DNA of 64,000 bases. It comes from Phaseolus vulgaris. Its lineage: Eukaryota; Streptophyta; Magnoliopsida; Fabales; Fabaceae. The stretch's first letter is position 1. Each line of letters begins with the position of its first letter. The translations under genes and the position numbers were made by a program. A model generated the notes under the pieces. That model searched no databases, was not told where the DNA came from, and saw only the letters and a list, made by a program, of their open reading frames with translations. Below are positions 33,881 through 47,900 of this stretch, one piece after another. The stretch is taken from assembly GCF_000499845.2 (NCBI RefSeq), contig NC_023758.2, positions 23,859,366-23,923,365 on the forward strand, in the 5' to 3' direction.

Positions 33881-34194
33881 CGTTTCTTATATATTTTCCA
33901 TCTTTAATTGTTAAGTTTTTTAATGTTTATACCACATTAATATTTTAATTTTTTTTTTAAATGAATGTAAAATAAATTAATTAGGATTAGTTATATAACT
34001 TTTCTTTAAATTATTATATATGTCACAATTGTTATCATTCAATTTTTTTTTCACATTTTGCAATCATAAATACACTCTTTAATAATTATATAAATATTAG
34101 TCTTTGCCTAACTAAAGAAAATTTAAAAATTATAAAAATTAAATATTTATATTTAATTTTATTTAGAAAATTTAAAAATTGTAAATAAATTTTT

Positions 34195-34330
34195 AAAATA
34201 ATATTATATAACTTTTTAATACTACTTTTTGATAAAAGTAATTAAAGTAAATAAAAGTAAGTTAATAAATAATAAGATAAACATAGAAGGTATTGATATA
34301 TTAATTTCAAGTAAATTTCATATTTGTTAT
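34195..34330. repeat. Partial second copy of the same MITE
   Basis: Repeats the internal stretch AAGTTAATAAATAATAAGAT and TATTAATTTCAAGT found at 33680-33735. Ends are not preserved. Confidence 0.4.
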
Positions 34331-35229
34331 CAATATTAATTTATCTGCAAAGAAACTTATGTGATATTTCTTTATTATAAAATACTTTTTTTAACTGATT
34401 TCGTAAGACCGTTATTGTCTTTAAAAACTCACATATGTCAACACAATAAAAATTAAAAATCTATAACTATTAATAAAACATGAAAAACATACTATCAATT
34501 TATTCCTAATCTTTATTCCTCTCTCCAGATTTCTCTTTTTTTCTTATTAATTTTTTTTATAATATATCAGTTTTTCACAAAATGTGGGAAGTATGGTAAA
34601 AAAGAATGTGGAAAGTAGGTAAGTGGGAAGGAAAGAGAGAGAGAAAGTGAGAAGTAGGGTAAGTGGTTTATGTGTAGTGGAGAATCATAAAAACGGTTTC
34701 TTAAATAAATTTTAAAACTGCTACAATAGTGGAGAGTAATTAGGAATAATAAATGTAGTGGACCTCTCTTCTTTCAAATTTAATATTAACCATTTTTTAA
34801 GTTTTAAATTTAAGTAATTATAAAATGACGAAATAACCAATGAGACAGAATCCAACAATATTTTTTGTAAATTTAAGTAAGAGAGTCTAAGAAAAAATAT
34901 AAGAAATTTAATAGGAATGGAAACTTAATTATCCACCAGTAATATGCCGGTATGCAAACTTTAGAATAACATGAAATGGGAATTTAACCTTTTTCCAATA
35001 TTAACAAAAAAAGTATGAGATTCAAAATCATGAGAATTAAAAAAAAAGAATACCATTATTGTGGAATACTTTTATACTATATTTAATCCTCTTCACTCAT
35101 CACCCTAAAAAATCAGACCAAACATTTCACGAAAATGAAAATACATTAGTCAACCGTGGTTGGTGGTGTCTCATTGTCAAAATGCCCAATCGCCGGTTCT
35201 TTAGATGCTTCATCATTAGTTGCCAATGT
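34331..35229. other. AT-rich intergenic DNA
   Basis: No convincing gene. Contains a purine-rich GA stretch (34580-34680) similar to one at 54790-54900. Confidence 0.6.
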
Positions 35230-35990
35230 TTTAGAATCAGGATGTTTTAGATGTTTCAGACTCTGCTAGATCATTGTTAAGCTGAGCATCAACACCAACA
35301 GCTGGATCAACTTTAATATGAGGAGTCACCACCTGATCTCCTTCGAATATATCAACCATCATGCCTAACACTTGGAAGACAAAAGATACTAATTAGGAAC
35401 CAAGGTCCAATTGCCTTCTCTCCCATGTAATTTGCTAACTATCATAATTGAGAAATAGTAATATACTAAATATAAAATAAGTTAATAATGATGATTTAAT
35501 ATGACAACAAAAGTGATTATGATAGTTACCTTGCATACACTGGAAAAAAAAATAACTTCCGGCCAAAACACATGAATAAGCCAACAAACAAATTAGTGTT
35601 ACGTTAATAATAATTTTTCCCAAATTAATGGGGGTGAAGATGAAGGATGAAGGAATATAGTAGAATGAGAAAAAGAAGGATAAAAGTGAAACCTGCTCCT
35701 GGAGGGTTCAAACAAAACACATGAATAAGCAAACAAACAAATGTGTTACGTTAATAATCATTTTTCCCAAATTAATGGGGGTGAAGATGAAGGATGAAAG
35801 AATATAGTAGAATGAGAAAAGGAAGAATAAAAGTGAAACCTGCTCCTGGAGGGTTCAAGTAAGCGATGTCAGAATCAACCTGGTTGAGATTAGTGAAAGG
35901 GGTCGCGAAAGGTTGGGGAGAACAGTTGATTCTCCTTCACCTAGATCAACTTCTCTGTTTTCTACTTCTTCCGCCTCCACTTGCTCTACC
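35230..35990 (-). other. Exon-like fragments around a 149-bp duplication
   Basis: On the minus strand, 35360-35250 reads MMVDIFEGDQVVTPHIKVDP without a stop for about 40 codons. 35930-35850 reads FATPFTNLNQVDSDIAYLNP and ends in CCAGGAGCAG|GT, a possible splice donor. Composition is less AT-rich than the surroundings. No family recognised; it may be a decayed gene or a transduplicated fragment. Confidence 0.3.
35564..35861. repeat. 149-bp direct tandem duplication
   Basis: Two copies, 35564-35712 and 35713-35861, share ACACATGAATAAGC, TTAATGGGGGTGAAGATGAA and CCTGCTCCTGGAGGGTTCAA with few differences. Confidence 0.9.
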
Positions 35991-37052
35991 AACAATTAAA
36001 TAATCAAAATTATATAGTCTTTTTTTGTGCTTCTTTTATACTCTCGTGAGAGAGTGAGAAAGAGTCGAGGCTAATGAAAAGGCGGAATGGATGTAGTGGA
36101 CGTGGGACGGTTACTTTAGATTTTTTTTTATAATAGTTGGTTATTGTAAATGGTTGAGTTTGACCACTACTTATACACGTTTCCTAATATTTTTTTTCTC
36201 TCTCTCATAATTTGAACAAACACTCTCGCAGTTGATTTCCAAAATAAACCATTTCTTTTAATTCAAAACCGCTCCTCCATTTATTTCAAATATTTTTAAA
36301 AAGAAGGAAATGACGCAATATCTAAAATAATGAAATAAAACTAAATATTAATATAAGAAGAAAATAGGAAAAAAATTTAGAGCACTTAAAGAGGGAATCC
36401 CTTAGATATAAAATATTTTTTATATTCACATTATTCAAATAATATTTATAGATATCGTATTAAATAATTATAATAAAAAATATATAATAGTGGTGAGGTT
36501 AGACATCACTCTATAAAATGAAAATGACGTAAAATAGAAAAATATAGTAGTAAGAAAAATGTTTAATTGTCTCTTCCCTCTTTCCTGAATATTTGGATAA
36601 TTTTTGTTATTAGTAATAATATTTTTATTACTCCCGAATTTGTTTCTTGATTCACGCTGCTTATGATTATGAAAAAAAAATGCAGGCACTTACTTACCTC
36701 TTATTTAGAGGGAGATTTGTCATCCCTCATCTTTCCTTTTGAACTTTGATTTGTAATTTGATTTTGAATTGAAATTATTAGTCTACTTGTTTGGTTTGTA
36801 AGAGACAAAGAAGGATAATTCCTCGATATCAGCAGCCTCATCACTTTGCATTTTTTTTAATTTGTCAATTTTTAAATTAAGTAGTCATTTTATATTAGTT
36901 TACTTATAAGATATGCTAGTACTAATAAAAACTTATATTATCTAACATAGTATCGAATGGTATTTTTTATTGCCACCTTAGTTAAAGTGAAAACAATAAA
37001 TTATTAGATCAGAAAAAAAATCAACATACTAAGATATTTAAAGTAAAACTAA
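35991..37052. other. AT-rich intergenic DNA
   Basis: No gene or defined element recognised. Confidence 0.6.
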
Positions 37053-37330
37053 TGTTGGAGATCCCACATCGACTAAAGATGAATACATTTCATATAAGTG
37101 AGTGCAAACCTCAATCCTATGAGCCGGTTTTATGGAGTTGAGTTAGGCTTAAAGTTTACTTTGTAATAATGGTATCAGAACCATTTAAAATCTATCATAG
37201 CGAAGGGTGTGTGTTGGAGATAGAGAGTATAACATTGCTTTGTGACTAATTTGTTTTTTACAAAACTAGAAGAATAGTTTTAATATATAATTACTATTTA
37301 TGATTTATACCATGAATAATTCTAATTATT
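37053..37330 (+). mobile_element. TRIM-like mini-retrotransposon
   Basis: TGTTGGAGATCCCACATCG opens a ~116-bp LTR-like unit ending near 37168. It is followed by TGGTATCAGAACC (37170-37182), an initiator-tRNA-Met primer site, a ~30-bp spacer, the purine run GCGAAGGGTGTG, and a second TGTTGGAGA at 37212. This compact layout is that of a TRIM, and the sequence type is common in legumes (knowledge, not searched). The second LTR is diverged; its end is uncertain. Confidence 0.6.
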
Positions 37331-40300
37331 ATTATGCTATCTCCCTATCATTTATACACATTTAACAATATAATACATTACCATTCATCAGCATTTTTTT
37401 AACATGATAATATATTACTTTCTTAACTATTATTATTAATTTTATTTTCTTAAAATACAGAGACAAAGAATAAAATTAATAATAGTAGTTACAAAGAAAG
37501 AAGCGAGTAGTAGTGTATTATGTGTTAAAAGATGTTGATTAGTTGTAATGTGTTGTGTTATTGAATGTGTAGTTACTTTTAGTATTTTTTAATATTTTGA
37601 TAATTAATTTACCTTCTTTTTAAAATAATTAAGAATAAGATAAAAATATGAAACATACACATAAGAAGAATTTTCATCATAAATATTATAGATTATTTTT
37701 ATTAAACCACAATTTTTAGGTATTTTATTGTTATTATTATTTGCACAAAAAATATTATTATTTTAACTAGCTGAAACAAATACATTTTTTATACTAGTAT
37801 ATGGGCATTTTTTTTATTTGTATATCTACAGTGTCTTATGAAAAAATAGGAAAAAATTATGATAAGAAAAAAGAAAAGAAAAAGTGAGAATGGAAGGATG
37901 TGAGAGAAGGGAGTAGAACTTCACATACAATTGATAAATTTAAGGAAGATAATTAAGAGAGAAAGAAATGAGAAGTTTTTTATAATGAGGAAAGTGAAAA
38001 GTTATTGATAAAGAGGAAAGTGTGAAGTTGTTGATAGAGAGGAAATTGGGAGAAAAGTGAAAAGTTATTAAAGAAAATACTTATTCATTTTTAGAGATAT
38101 AATTATAAAAGAATATAAAAAAAATAGATGACAAGAATATTAAAAAATAACAACAAAAATAAAAAAAAATCTCTTATTATATATTTAGAAAATAATAAAA
38201 TATTAATATAAAAATAAAATAAGAAAATAAATACCATTTTTTTTCTCAATATGTAAATATAGATATTAATTATCATATTTGTTATATATATATATTGGAA
38301 GTAAAGTAAAAATATGAGTAAAAATGGATATTTATCATCAACAGAATAGGCTTTTTAAGGAAAAGACAACCATCACGTGTAAAATATTTTTCATCAATTG
38401 TGAAATGAACATACATGTACGTCATACATTCATGCAAGGAAACTAATTCATCAAATAAGTATGCATGAATTTATTTTGTTGAAAAATAAAAAAGGACTAC
38501 ATGCAATTCTAGCATTATAGACGCTTAGCTTCTCTTCAACTTGCAAGTATACTATATAATTAAATTCATATTGTATTTTTATTATAATATACTTTTTATT
38601 ATATATATATGTAAATTTTATTTTAATGGAATAAAAAGTTTAGTCAACATACAATCACAAATATCACGTCTTTTAAATATTGAATTTTTTTTATTATTAC
38701 AGGAATTTTTTTTCCACTAATTAGTTTTTGTATGTTTTTAGATTAATTCATACTAAATAAAAAAATTAAAATTAAAATTTTTTATTTTTATGATCTGTGA
38801 ATACTAACATGATCCGATAAATTTTTTCCATTTTTAAAATAAAATTTAGGAACGAAAAACTCATAAAAAAAATAATATAAAATGAGTAACAGGTGAATTC
38901 TAATTCTCATTTATAAAAAACAGTATATTATGCATTTCGAAAACACACGTTAATATAAGATATATTATTTTAAAATATTTTTTTATTAAAACATTTTCCA
39001 GGAAATTATACAACCTGCTTTTGCTATTCTCTTTAAAAAAAATAATAATAATTCTTCCCTCCTAACTTCTCTCTACTTATTCTTCACACCTTTCGTATGG
39101 AAAATTATAATTTTCAATCGGTTAGTTTTTTAATCCTAATAATTTTTTTATTGTTCTGAATATTTTTTTTCTTTTAGATTTTTATCAATTTGACGAGACT
39201 AGTTGAGATTTTTTTTATTTGGATAAGCTTATGCTGAAAATTTATTATGTTTGGAGAGTTTTGATTCTTTGAAGTTTAAGTAGTTTTTTTAATTGAATTA
39301 GGAGTTACTTTAAATCAATGAAATATTATCTATGTTACTAATAAAGTATTATGATGGATGATTTGGATGTGAATATGATTTTGTCACAATATTTCAATTT
39401 TTATGCATGAATTATGTTTTATTTAAAATGAGAATGTTATTTGAATTATTTTTTATGATAATGGATTGTTTAAAATATTTTGAAATACTCATGTTGAGAT
39501 GTTGACATATTAACTAGATTATGTATGTTAAAGTATAAATTTTATTAAAATAAGTTTATAATATGGTTTAGATAGGTAAAATTAGTTTTTTATAGTTTTT
39601 TTTTCATATATTAGTTTGAGTTTGATGTGAAAGAAGATAATTATTGTTTAAACGATCAAAGGTTAGGTTAGTCTTTAATGTATTCTTAAAAAAAATCAAT
39701 TTATATTTTATTTATTGAATATCCTTTAATATATAAATTTATGAGTGATATATATTTATTTTATATGTATATGGAATTGAATTATTTTTTAGTGATAATC
39801 AAAATATTTTATTTTTAATACATTTTATCCATATTTGAAAAGTTATTTCAATATTTATGTGTTGTGTGGTAATATATATTACCTGCATGAACAAATAAGT
39901 ACAAGTATATGTAGAAGAGTAACATAAAAGAGATTATAGATCTTTTTTTTTTAATTTATGTATAGTTTTTATATTTAAGTTGTAGTTTGAAACATTAAAT
40001 GTTCCTCAACTCCTTTGTTGAGTTAAGTAAATATTTTTGTTTGTGATATAAAATAATTTTTATTTTATATAACTAGGAAATAAAATATTAATATATTTGT
40101 TTAAATATGTTTTTTTATTATATTATTAAAAATATAATTAAATAGTAGATAAAATTTAGAGATAAAATGTGGTTTAAATTTTTAAATATTTATTCATATT
40201 TAAAGAGATTTATATTATTAATAAAATTTATAAAATAATTTTTTAATTTGTATCTAAATTAGTTATCGAAATTTTAGTGACTAATATTTTAGATTTTAAA

Positions 40301-41300
40301 TTTATCTCTAGAAGACTAATATAGACTAATTTAAAATATAAAGAAGTAAGTAACTAAATTTTGGTACTAATAATTAGATACCAATTTAAAAATATTTTTA
40401 ATAATAAAAACTATTTTAGATGTCAATAATTTTTTTAGTTTATAAAATAGTTTTTAATTTAATCAAATTGTAACTAAAATAATACTTAAAAAACATGTAT
40501 GCAACTAGAATTATCAAATATTATTGTTTTCTGAGAATTTATTCAAGTTACAGCCTGTTAAAAAGAAAAATAAGTTCAAAATCAATTTATTATTTTTTAA
40601 TTATTGAAAAATGTTCCTTCACATTAACTAAATTCAAAATTGATGAAAAATTTGTTTAATAGAAAAAATAAGTAGAAAAATTAGAAAGAGGGTAGATATG
40701 CTAAAATGAAAATGGAAAATATAAAATTTATTAAAGTATTTTTTTGTTTAAGATAAAATATTAAGTATTCATTTATCCTTATTTTTAAATTGTCAGTTAA
40801 AAAAATTATAAGTATATTATTTTGTCGACAGTGTGAGAAATTGTCAATAACTCTTAAGATTGAACTATTTTTGTTATTAATGAACTAAAGAATATTGGTA
40901 TTCCGAGAGTGTGTTTTAGAAAAGCATGAAAGTGATTTTAAAAATGGATAAAATGAGTTGATAAGATGATGGATAAATATAAAATAATATAACTAGAGAG
41001 GGTTGGAAAATGAAGAGTTATTTTGATTCCCTTAATTTAGAGATGTAAAATGTGTTTTGTTTGTAGTGAAATGAAGGTAATGTAGAGATATAGGGGGTTT
41101 TAATTTCAAAGAAATTGAATGACGGTGCCTGCGATTTGCAGTAACACGGCCCATCCACAGACCGAACAAAGCATTTATTAGGTTAGCATGTTCACATAAA
41201 TAATGCCGCAACTTCTTGACTAATGACAGGTATCAAAACAGTGACGTTATTCACCCAAACCCCTAACCTCACAAATCACTTACTTTCATCATAATATTAT
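37331..41300. other. AT-rich intergenic DNA upstream of the gene
   Basis: Very AT-rich with poly-T runs and no convincing ORF. Contains a decayed MITE-like block at about 40190-40520. The last 200 bp (41100-41300) become more balanced in composition and include TGACGTTATTCAC, a possible bZIP site in the promoter of the gene. Confidence 0.6.
40190..40520. repeat. Decayed copy of the CACTA-type MITE
   Basis: Shares phrases such as TTAGATACCAATTTA, TAGTTTATAAAATAG and GTATCTAAATTAG with the intact MITE at 55608-55973, with ends lost. Confidence 0.4.
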
Positions 41301-41942
41301 GTTTTGGGTTATTGCCCATTTCAAGACAACAACAGTGGCAAAGCGGAACAAGTAAGCTTGCCTTCTTTTGCACCCAACTTATTTATTTTCTTAAAACAAA
41401 GTTAATCATCAATCAAAATTCTAATTTTATTTATTTATTTATTAATAATTAATAAAGGAAAATGATTTTAGGCGTGTTTAGAGCGTTGAAGAAAATAAGC
41501 AAGTGGCAGCCCACTAACCACGTGGTGGTCGAGAAACACAGAATCGCGTACTCGAAAAGGAGGAGTCGCGTTTGACGATTTTTACAACTTTGAATTGTGA
41601 GTAGATGAAAAATTGAAAACATGTAGAAAAGGAAAAAGCAAAGAGAGAGAAAGTAGGAGGAGTAAGAGGAGGTTCCACATTGAACCAATCCGCAGCGAGC
41701 ATGTCATCTGCATTCTTCTCACTGAGAGGTCAGACTTCCACATACTCTCTCTCTTGCAATCGGGATCTCTCCACTTTTTGACACCAATTTACCAACAAAA
41801 CAAACACTGCCTTGTTACATCTGCGTCTGCACTTCACTTCCCTCTCCATGTTAGGGTTTTCTTTCTCCCACGTTTCGCTCCTCATGTTCCGGAATTATTG
41901 ATTTTCTTCCTTCGATTAGATTCGATTCGATTTCTGCTTGAC

Positions 41943-44900
41943 ATGGACCACCCGCTTCACCCACTGCCGGAGCCTGCACCCAACACCGCTCGGGGTTTCG
42001 AGGACTCCCGACTGGTGGGACCCCCTCTCGCGCCCGCTGGCTACGCTGATGTGGCCCAAAAAGATGTTAATAGTAGCGTGCCGAATTTGGAGGTTGCGGT
42101 CGTCGAAGGCGCCGTTTTGAAACGGAAGCGTGGTCGTCCGGCCAAGGGAGCTCCGAAAGTGGCGCCTCTGGTCAGACAAAAGAAGGACGAGGAAGATGTT
42201 TGCTTCATTTGCTTCGACGGTGGGAGCCTCGTTCTCTGTGATCGGAGGTGAGTAATGATTGCCTTTGATTTAGCTTGTGCGATAGATTCTTTATCCACTT
42301 CTCTTTTTAGTCTGCAATTAAGATAGCTTATATGCGTTATGATTTTCAATTGTAATCACTTGTGTCAGTTTCAGTATGTATTTATTATTAATTTGTCTAT
42401 CTTTTCTTTTTCCCTTTTTAGGGGTTGTCCTAAAGCGTATCATCCTACGTGTATTAAACGAGACGAAGCGTTTTTTCGATCGAAGGCCAGGTGGAATTGC
42501 GGTATGTTGTTTCGTTTATTAATTTTCTGCAGTTGGATTACTCACCGAGTGTGTTATTTGGTTTGATTTCCTATACGCGTAATTTATTATCTGGATTTGC
42601 TAGAAAGATTTGGAGTTGCACTGCTGTTGTAGATTACCCAGAACCAAATTATCAAAGAGATTACTCAGAATCAAATTATCAAAGAGATTAACCAAGGCCA
42701 TTCATCTATTATCACCTTAAACTGAGTGTCGTATTTATAGCATTTGACAATTGAGGCACACTTACATACTCTGTCTTTTAGAAGACTATTGTCTCTATAT
42801 GTTTTGGATTTTAATATCTCAGTTTGCATTAAAACTGGACTGTTTTCCGCTATTAACCATTTGTTTTTTGTGCTATTCAGGTTGGCACATATGTAGCGCC
42901 TGTCAAAAGGCGTCGCATTATATGTGCTATACTTGCACGTACTCTTTGTGCAAGGGATGCACAAAAGATGCTGACTTTGTTTGTGTAAGAGAGAATAAAG
43001 GTTTGTGCGGAATATGCATGAGGACTATAATGCTGATTGAGAGAAGTGTCCAAGGAAACAAGGAAATGGTATGTTAAACTTTCTTATCTATGCTGGATGG
43101 CTGGTGCACTAGTAATTTTATCCATGTCGGATTACTTGTGTTGAGTTAATGTTGTATGATTGCTCGATGGTCTAATTTTTTTTTATCTTTCTTTTCATTG
43201 TACTACCATTACAGTGTGAAGTGGATTTCGATGACAAAGGCAGCTGGGAGTATCTTTTCAAGGTTTATTGGATGTATTTGAAAGGGAAGCTATCTTTAAC
43301 ATTTGATGAGCTCCTACGAGCTAAAAACCCTTGGAAAGGTGTTGCTCCTATGAGTTATAAGGTTCAAAGTCCCCATGAACTTTATCATCTTAGAGATGAC
43401 AAAGGTTCTGGTTCCGAGAACTCTTGTATAGACATAGAATCAAATAATTTGAAGAACAAGAAGCCCAAGAGACAGCCAAAGCTTCTTGGCAAGGGTGATT
43501 TCCTGGACAGGATAGGTTCAGGGGGCGACAGAGATATGTCTTTGCCTGAGTGCACAAAGTGGGCATCGAAGGAGCTACTAGAGTTTGTTTCACATATGAA
43601 AAATGGTGATACATCTCTCCTGTCTCAATTTGATGTCCAGAATCTCTTGCTGGAGTATGTAACAAAAAATAATCTTCGTGATCCTCAACAAATGTCCGAA
43701 ATTGTTTGTGATTCTAGACTACTAAATTTGTTGGGAAAAGCTCGAGTTGGCCAAATTGAAATGCTAAAGCTCCTTGAATCCCATTTTCTTTTAAAAGACA
43801 ACGGACCTGCAGAAAATACTTTTGGAGCAGGAATTATTAATACTGTTGCTAGTGAAGGGGAGGCCATTGACAATTACAATAAACAGTTGATGTTAGTTAA
43901 TGACAAGAGATGTAAAACACATAATAAGGCTGATGTTCTAGTTCCGCTAAATAATCCAGATGCATATGCTGCAATAGATGTTCACAATCTTAACTTGATC
44001 TACTTGCGGCGATGTCTGATGGAGAATCTAACTGAAGATATTGAAAAGATTCATGACAAGGTTGTTGGTTCATTTGTGCGGATAAGAATCTCTTGCAGTG
44101 ATCAAAAACAAGATATGTATAGACTTGTCCAAGTTGTAGGTAAATGATTTTTTATAGCTTCCAATTCCCAGTAAATCACTCTTTTGTAAATTGCACATGA
44201 TTGGTTTTTGGTAACTATTTGTGCAGGTACAAGCAAGGTTGCTGAACCATATAAAATTGGGACAAGAACAACTAATATTAAGCTTGAAATTTTAAACTTA
44301 AACAGGAAGGAGGTCATATCCATTGCGGAAATTTCTAATCAGGAGTTCTCCGAGGTGAAAATAAATATTATTTTAATCATACTACTACCTTCAGCAAAAT
44401 CTCTACAACGTATAGGAGAGTTAAGTTTCTTCTATGTAAGTTTGCTGATGGTTAATATATTTATTTTACATTCAGGATGAATGCAAGCGGTTGCGTCAGA
44501 GTATAAAATATGGGCTCTCAAATAGATTGACTGTGGTTAGTGTGCATATTATTTCAATTTAATAAAGTATGTTGTATTTTGTGTGTTTAAGATGACTCTT
44601 TTTTGGCTGTAGGGTGAGATTCTAAACAAGGCATTAACACTTCAAGCAATTAGAGTTAATGATGTAAGTTCCTTTCCTTTTTTTTTTCCTGCATCCTTTC
44701 AAAATGAAAATATGATCTATGATTAACGTTCATTTTTATTGTAATAAAAATTCAAAACATAAAAAAAAGCATACAAATTTTATGTCACTTACGTACGTCT
44801 ACTAATCTAAATAATTTTGAATGGAATGATTATTATGTGCCATTAACAATTTCCTGGTGGACTCAATATTTGGATAGTGAAATGTTTGGGTTGAAATAGA

Positions 44901-44953
44901 AATGTTTTATCTTTTTAGAGGCATAAAATTTCCCCCCTCTTTTATTGTCAGAG

Positions 44954-44999
<46 letters not shown>

Positions 45000-47900
45000 G
45001 TATGTATACACACACACACATATATTCAAGCATGATAATTGTCATTCTTTAATATCTTACCTTTAAAATATGACCAGCCATATTGTTGTTGGCGATTTTA
45101 AACATTATGCTCTCTTATTGATATAGTTGCTGGAAGCTGAGATATTGCGGCTTAGTCATCTTCGTGATAGAGCAAGTGAAAAGGGGCATAGAAAAGAATA
45201 TCCTTTATGATTTACTACTTTACTCTTTGGTGTTCATTCCTCCCAATACACTACTGTGGGTGCTGAATGATAGATAGTATGATTCTGCAACTATTCATTA
45301 TGCATTGGTATATGCTTATGAATACACAGTAGTTTATGCACTAAGCCATTACGGGTGCTTAGCTGAATAGATGCTAAAATCTTGGGAATTCTATGGAGGC
45401 ATACATGTTACGAAGTCGTTTTATTTGTTAATTTAATGTTTTTTTGTCTTGTGCATCTATATATTATTGCTGGAATTGCATTTTTATTTTATATTACTGT
45501 GTCGTCAAATTTATGTGTGCTTATTTTATAAATGCAGTCATGGGACATGCTGCACTATTTTGCTTTTAACCAAAAATTGGACATACAAAAAATATTTGTA
45601 AACTAGATTGAAATTTTAACAAAGATGGGTTAAGCAATGAGTGGGTAGGTTCTCATAAGTTGCGATTGGCTTCTCTGCATGTGTGTGTTCACGTTTGCAT
45701 GCTCATGTGCCAAAGGCATAATCAAGGTTCCTTGACCAAACTGCACGCTTAAAGAATATGTGGAGAAGTTGCATCTACTGAACTCTCCCGAGGAGCATCA
45801 ACGCAGGCTGCATGAAATTCCAGATGTACACTCAGACCCCAATTTGGATTCAATGTTTGAGTCTGATGAAGATGATGGAGAGTCAGATGAGAGGAAGCAA
45901 GGTAGCATTTGCTCCACAAACATTGTTTTCATGTTTCTTTTGGAAGTTGTCCAAACAATGTTTGTCTCATGGTAACAGTAATTATGTATATGCAGATAAC
46001 AATATATTTCCAAAATATATTGTGTTTGATAGAAGAGAGAGGGGCTCTTTTTTTCCAAGAATTTCGAATGGTGTCTTCAATGATGAGGGAGGCAAAACAC
46101 AAGACTTGCCTGTTACCCGAGAACATGTTGGGAATATATGCACAGTGAAGAACTGTGATGATACAGCTATTGAGGATAGCACTAATACAGTTGTGAAATC
46201 AGAAGTTTCTAGTGTTGCACTGGACATTTCATCATCACTTATCCCTGCGGAGATGCAGCAGCCACTTAATGATTTTTTGAATGATAGATCATGGAATTAT
46301 CAAGATCCAACAGGGAAGATTCAAGGGCCCTTTTCTATGTTGCAACTTTACAAGTGGAATGTTAGTGGTGGTTTCCCTCCAGATCTCAAAATATGGAGGA
46401 TAGGTGAGAAACAGGATAACTCTATACTGTTAACCGATGCACTTAGTGGGAAGTGTTCCAAAAATGTGTCATTGCCATTCAACAACCAGTTGCTCTCTCT
46501 AGGGGTCAGTGTTACATCAGATAAGAAAGATAATAGTCAGGATGCTGGGAAGAATATAGTGAAGAATGTAATTTCTGCAGATGGGCAAATTATTGAACAG
46601 AGCAAGGAACAAAAAGTGGATAATACCTCTACCCAGTCTGATGGTAAAGATGAGCCTGTTAGGAGCAATGGATGGCTTGAGCCGCTGCATTTATACCCTT
46701 CACCATTGCCAACTACCATTCCTGAGAAATTGAATGAGAATGCTTCTGATAAATTAAGGAAAGGTCATGGGATTGTGCGAAACTCCCAAGATAATGGAAA
46801 TAATGGCTCAAACAGGACATTGGATGGGCAGAGTAATAGTGGACAAAGTTATCAGAAGCCATCAGATAGTGAAGAGAATTCAGGGCAATCTTCTGGACAG
46901 ACCTGGAGGCACCCTAATGTTAATAGTTCTTCCGATTGTTTGGTTACCACGTCAGTTCATGTTTCTGGTACAAAAACATCACCACATAAGCTGGGATTTG
47001 ATTTGCATAATCCTCCTTCCCCTCCAGCATGTAATACATCATCTGGACCGACCTGGAGACACCCTAATGTTAATAGCTCTTCTAATTGCTTGGTTACCAC
47101 GTCAGCTCATGTTTCTGGTACAAAGACATCACCACATAAGCTGGGATTTGATTTGCATAATCCTCCTTCCCCTCCAGCATGTAATACATCATCTGGACAG
47201 ACCTGGAGTCACCCTAATATAAATAGTTCTTCCGATTGCTTGGTTAACACACCAGCTCATGTTTCTGGTACGAAAACATCACCACATAAGCTGGGCTTTG
47301 ATTTGCATAATCCTCCTTCCCCTCCGGCTTGTAATACATCTTCTGGACAGACCTGGAGACACCTTGATATAAATAGTTCTTCCAATTGTTTAGTTACCCC
47401 ATCAACTCATGTTTCCGGTACAAAAACATCACCGCAGAAGCTGGGATTTGATTTGCATAATCCTCCTTCCCCTCCAACATGTAATACATCTACATGGCAG
47501 GCAATCATTGGTGAGCCCAATGATTTCGACGAATCAGTTTCAGATCTGTTGGCAGAAGTGGAAGCAATGGAGTCTTTTGGTGGCTTGGAATCTCCCACTT
47601 CAATCATGAAATGTGGTGATGATCTGACTGAAGGTTCTAAAAATGATTGTCTCAGCTTTGTTGCAGACCTTGGCCCAATGCTTGATGCAGGTAAAGGTGA
47701 TGCACTGAGCTCCACTGGAGATTTAAACTTACCATCTCAACCGACAGTTGCAGAAGAACCATTACGGCAAGCAGATGTACATCACCATCATCAAAGAATT
47801 TCCGCAGAGCTTTCTTCAAGAAGTTCTAAAGTTGAGGTGGGTACAAAGAACACAAGTACTTCAGGTAATCAATGGGATTCAGGCTCAGAAAATTCAACTG

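Noticed and set aside
41613..41942. Upstream in-frame extension of the NERD-like ORF by 110 residues
   Set aside because: The extension starts in 5' leader-like DNA and has no domain sequence. The start at 41943 (MDHPLHPLP) directly precedes the AT-hook and PHD region.
44863..45045. 60-residue minus-strand ORF with Ile-Tyr repeats
   Set aside because: Translation of the intronic AT/GTAT microsatellite.
45198..45260. A GT-AG donor for the intron after exon 8
   Set aside because: No nearby GT keeps the reading frame or the conserved protein junction, while the AT-AC signals fit exactly.
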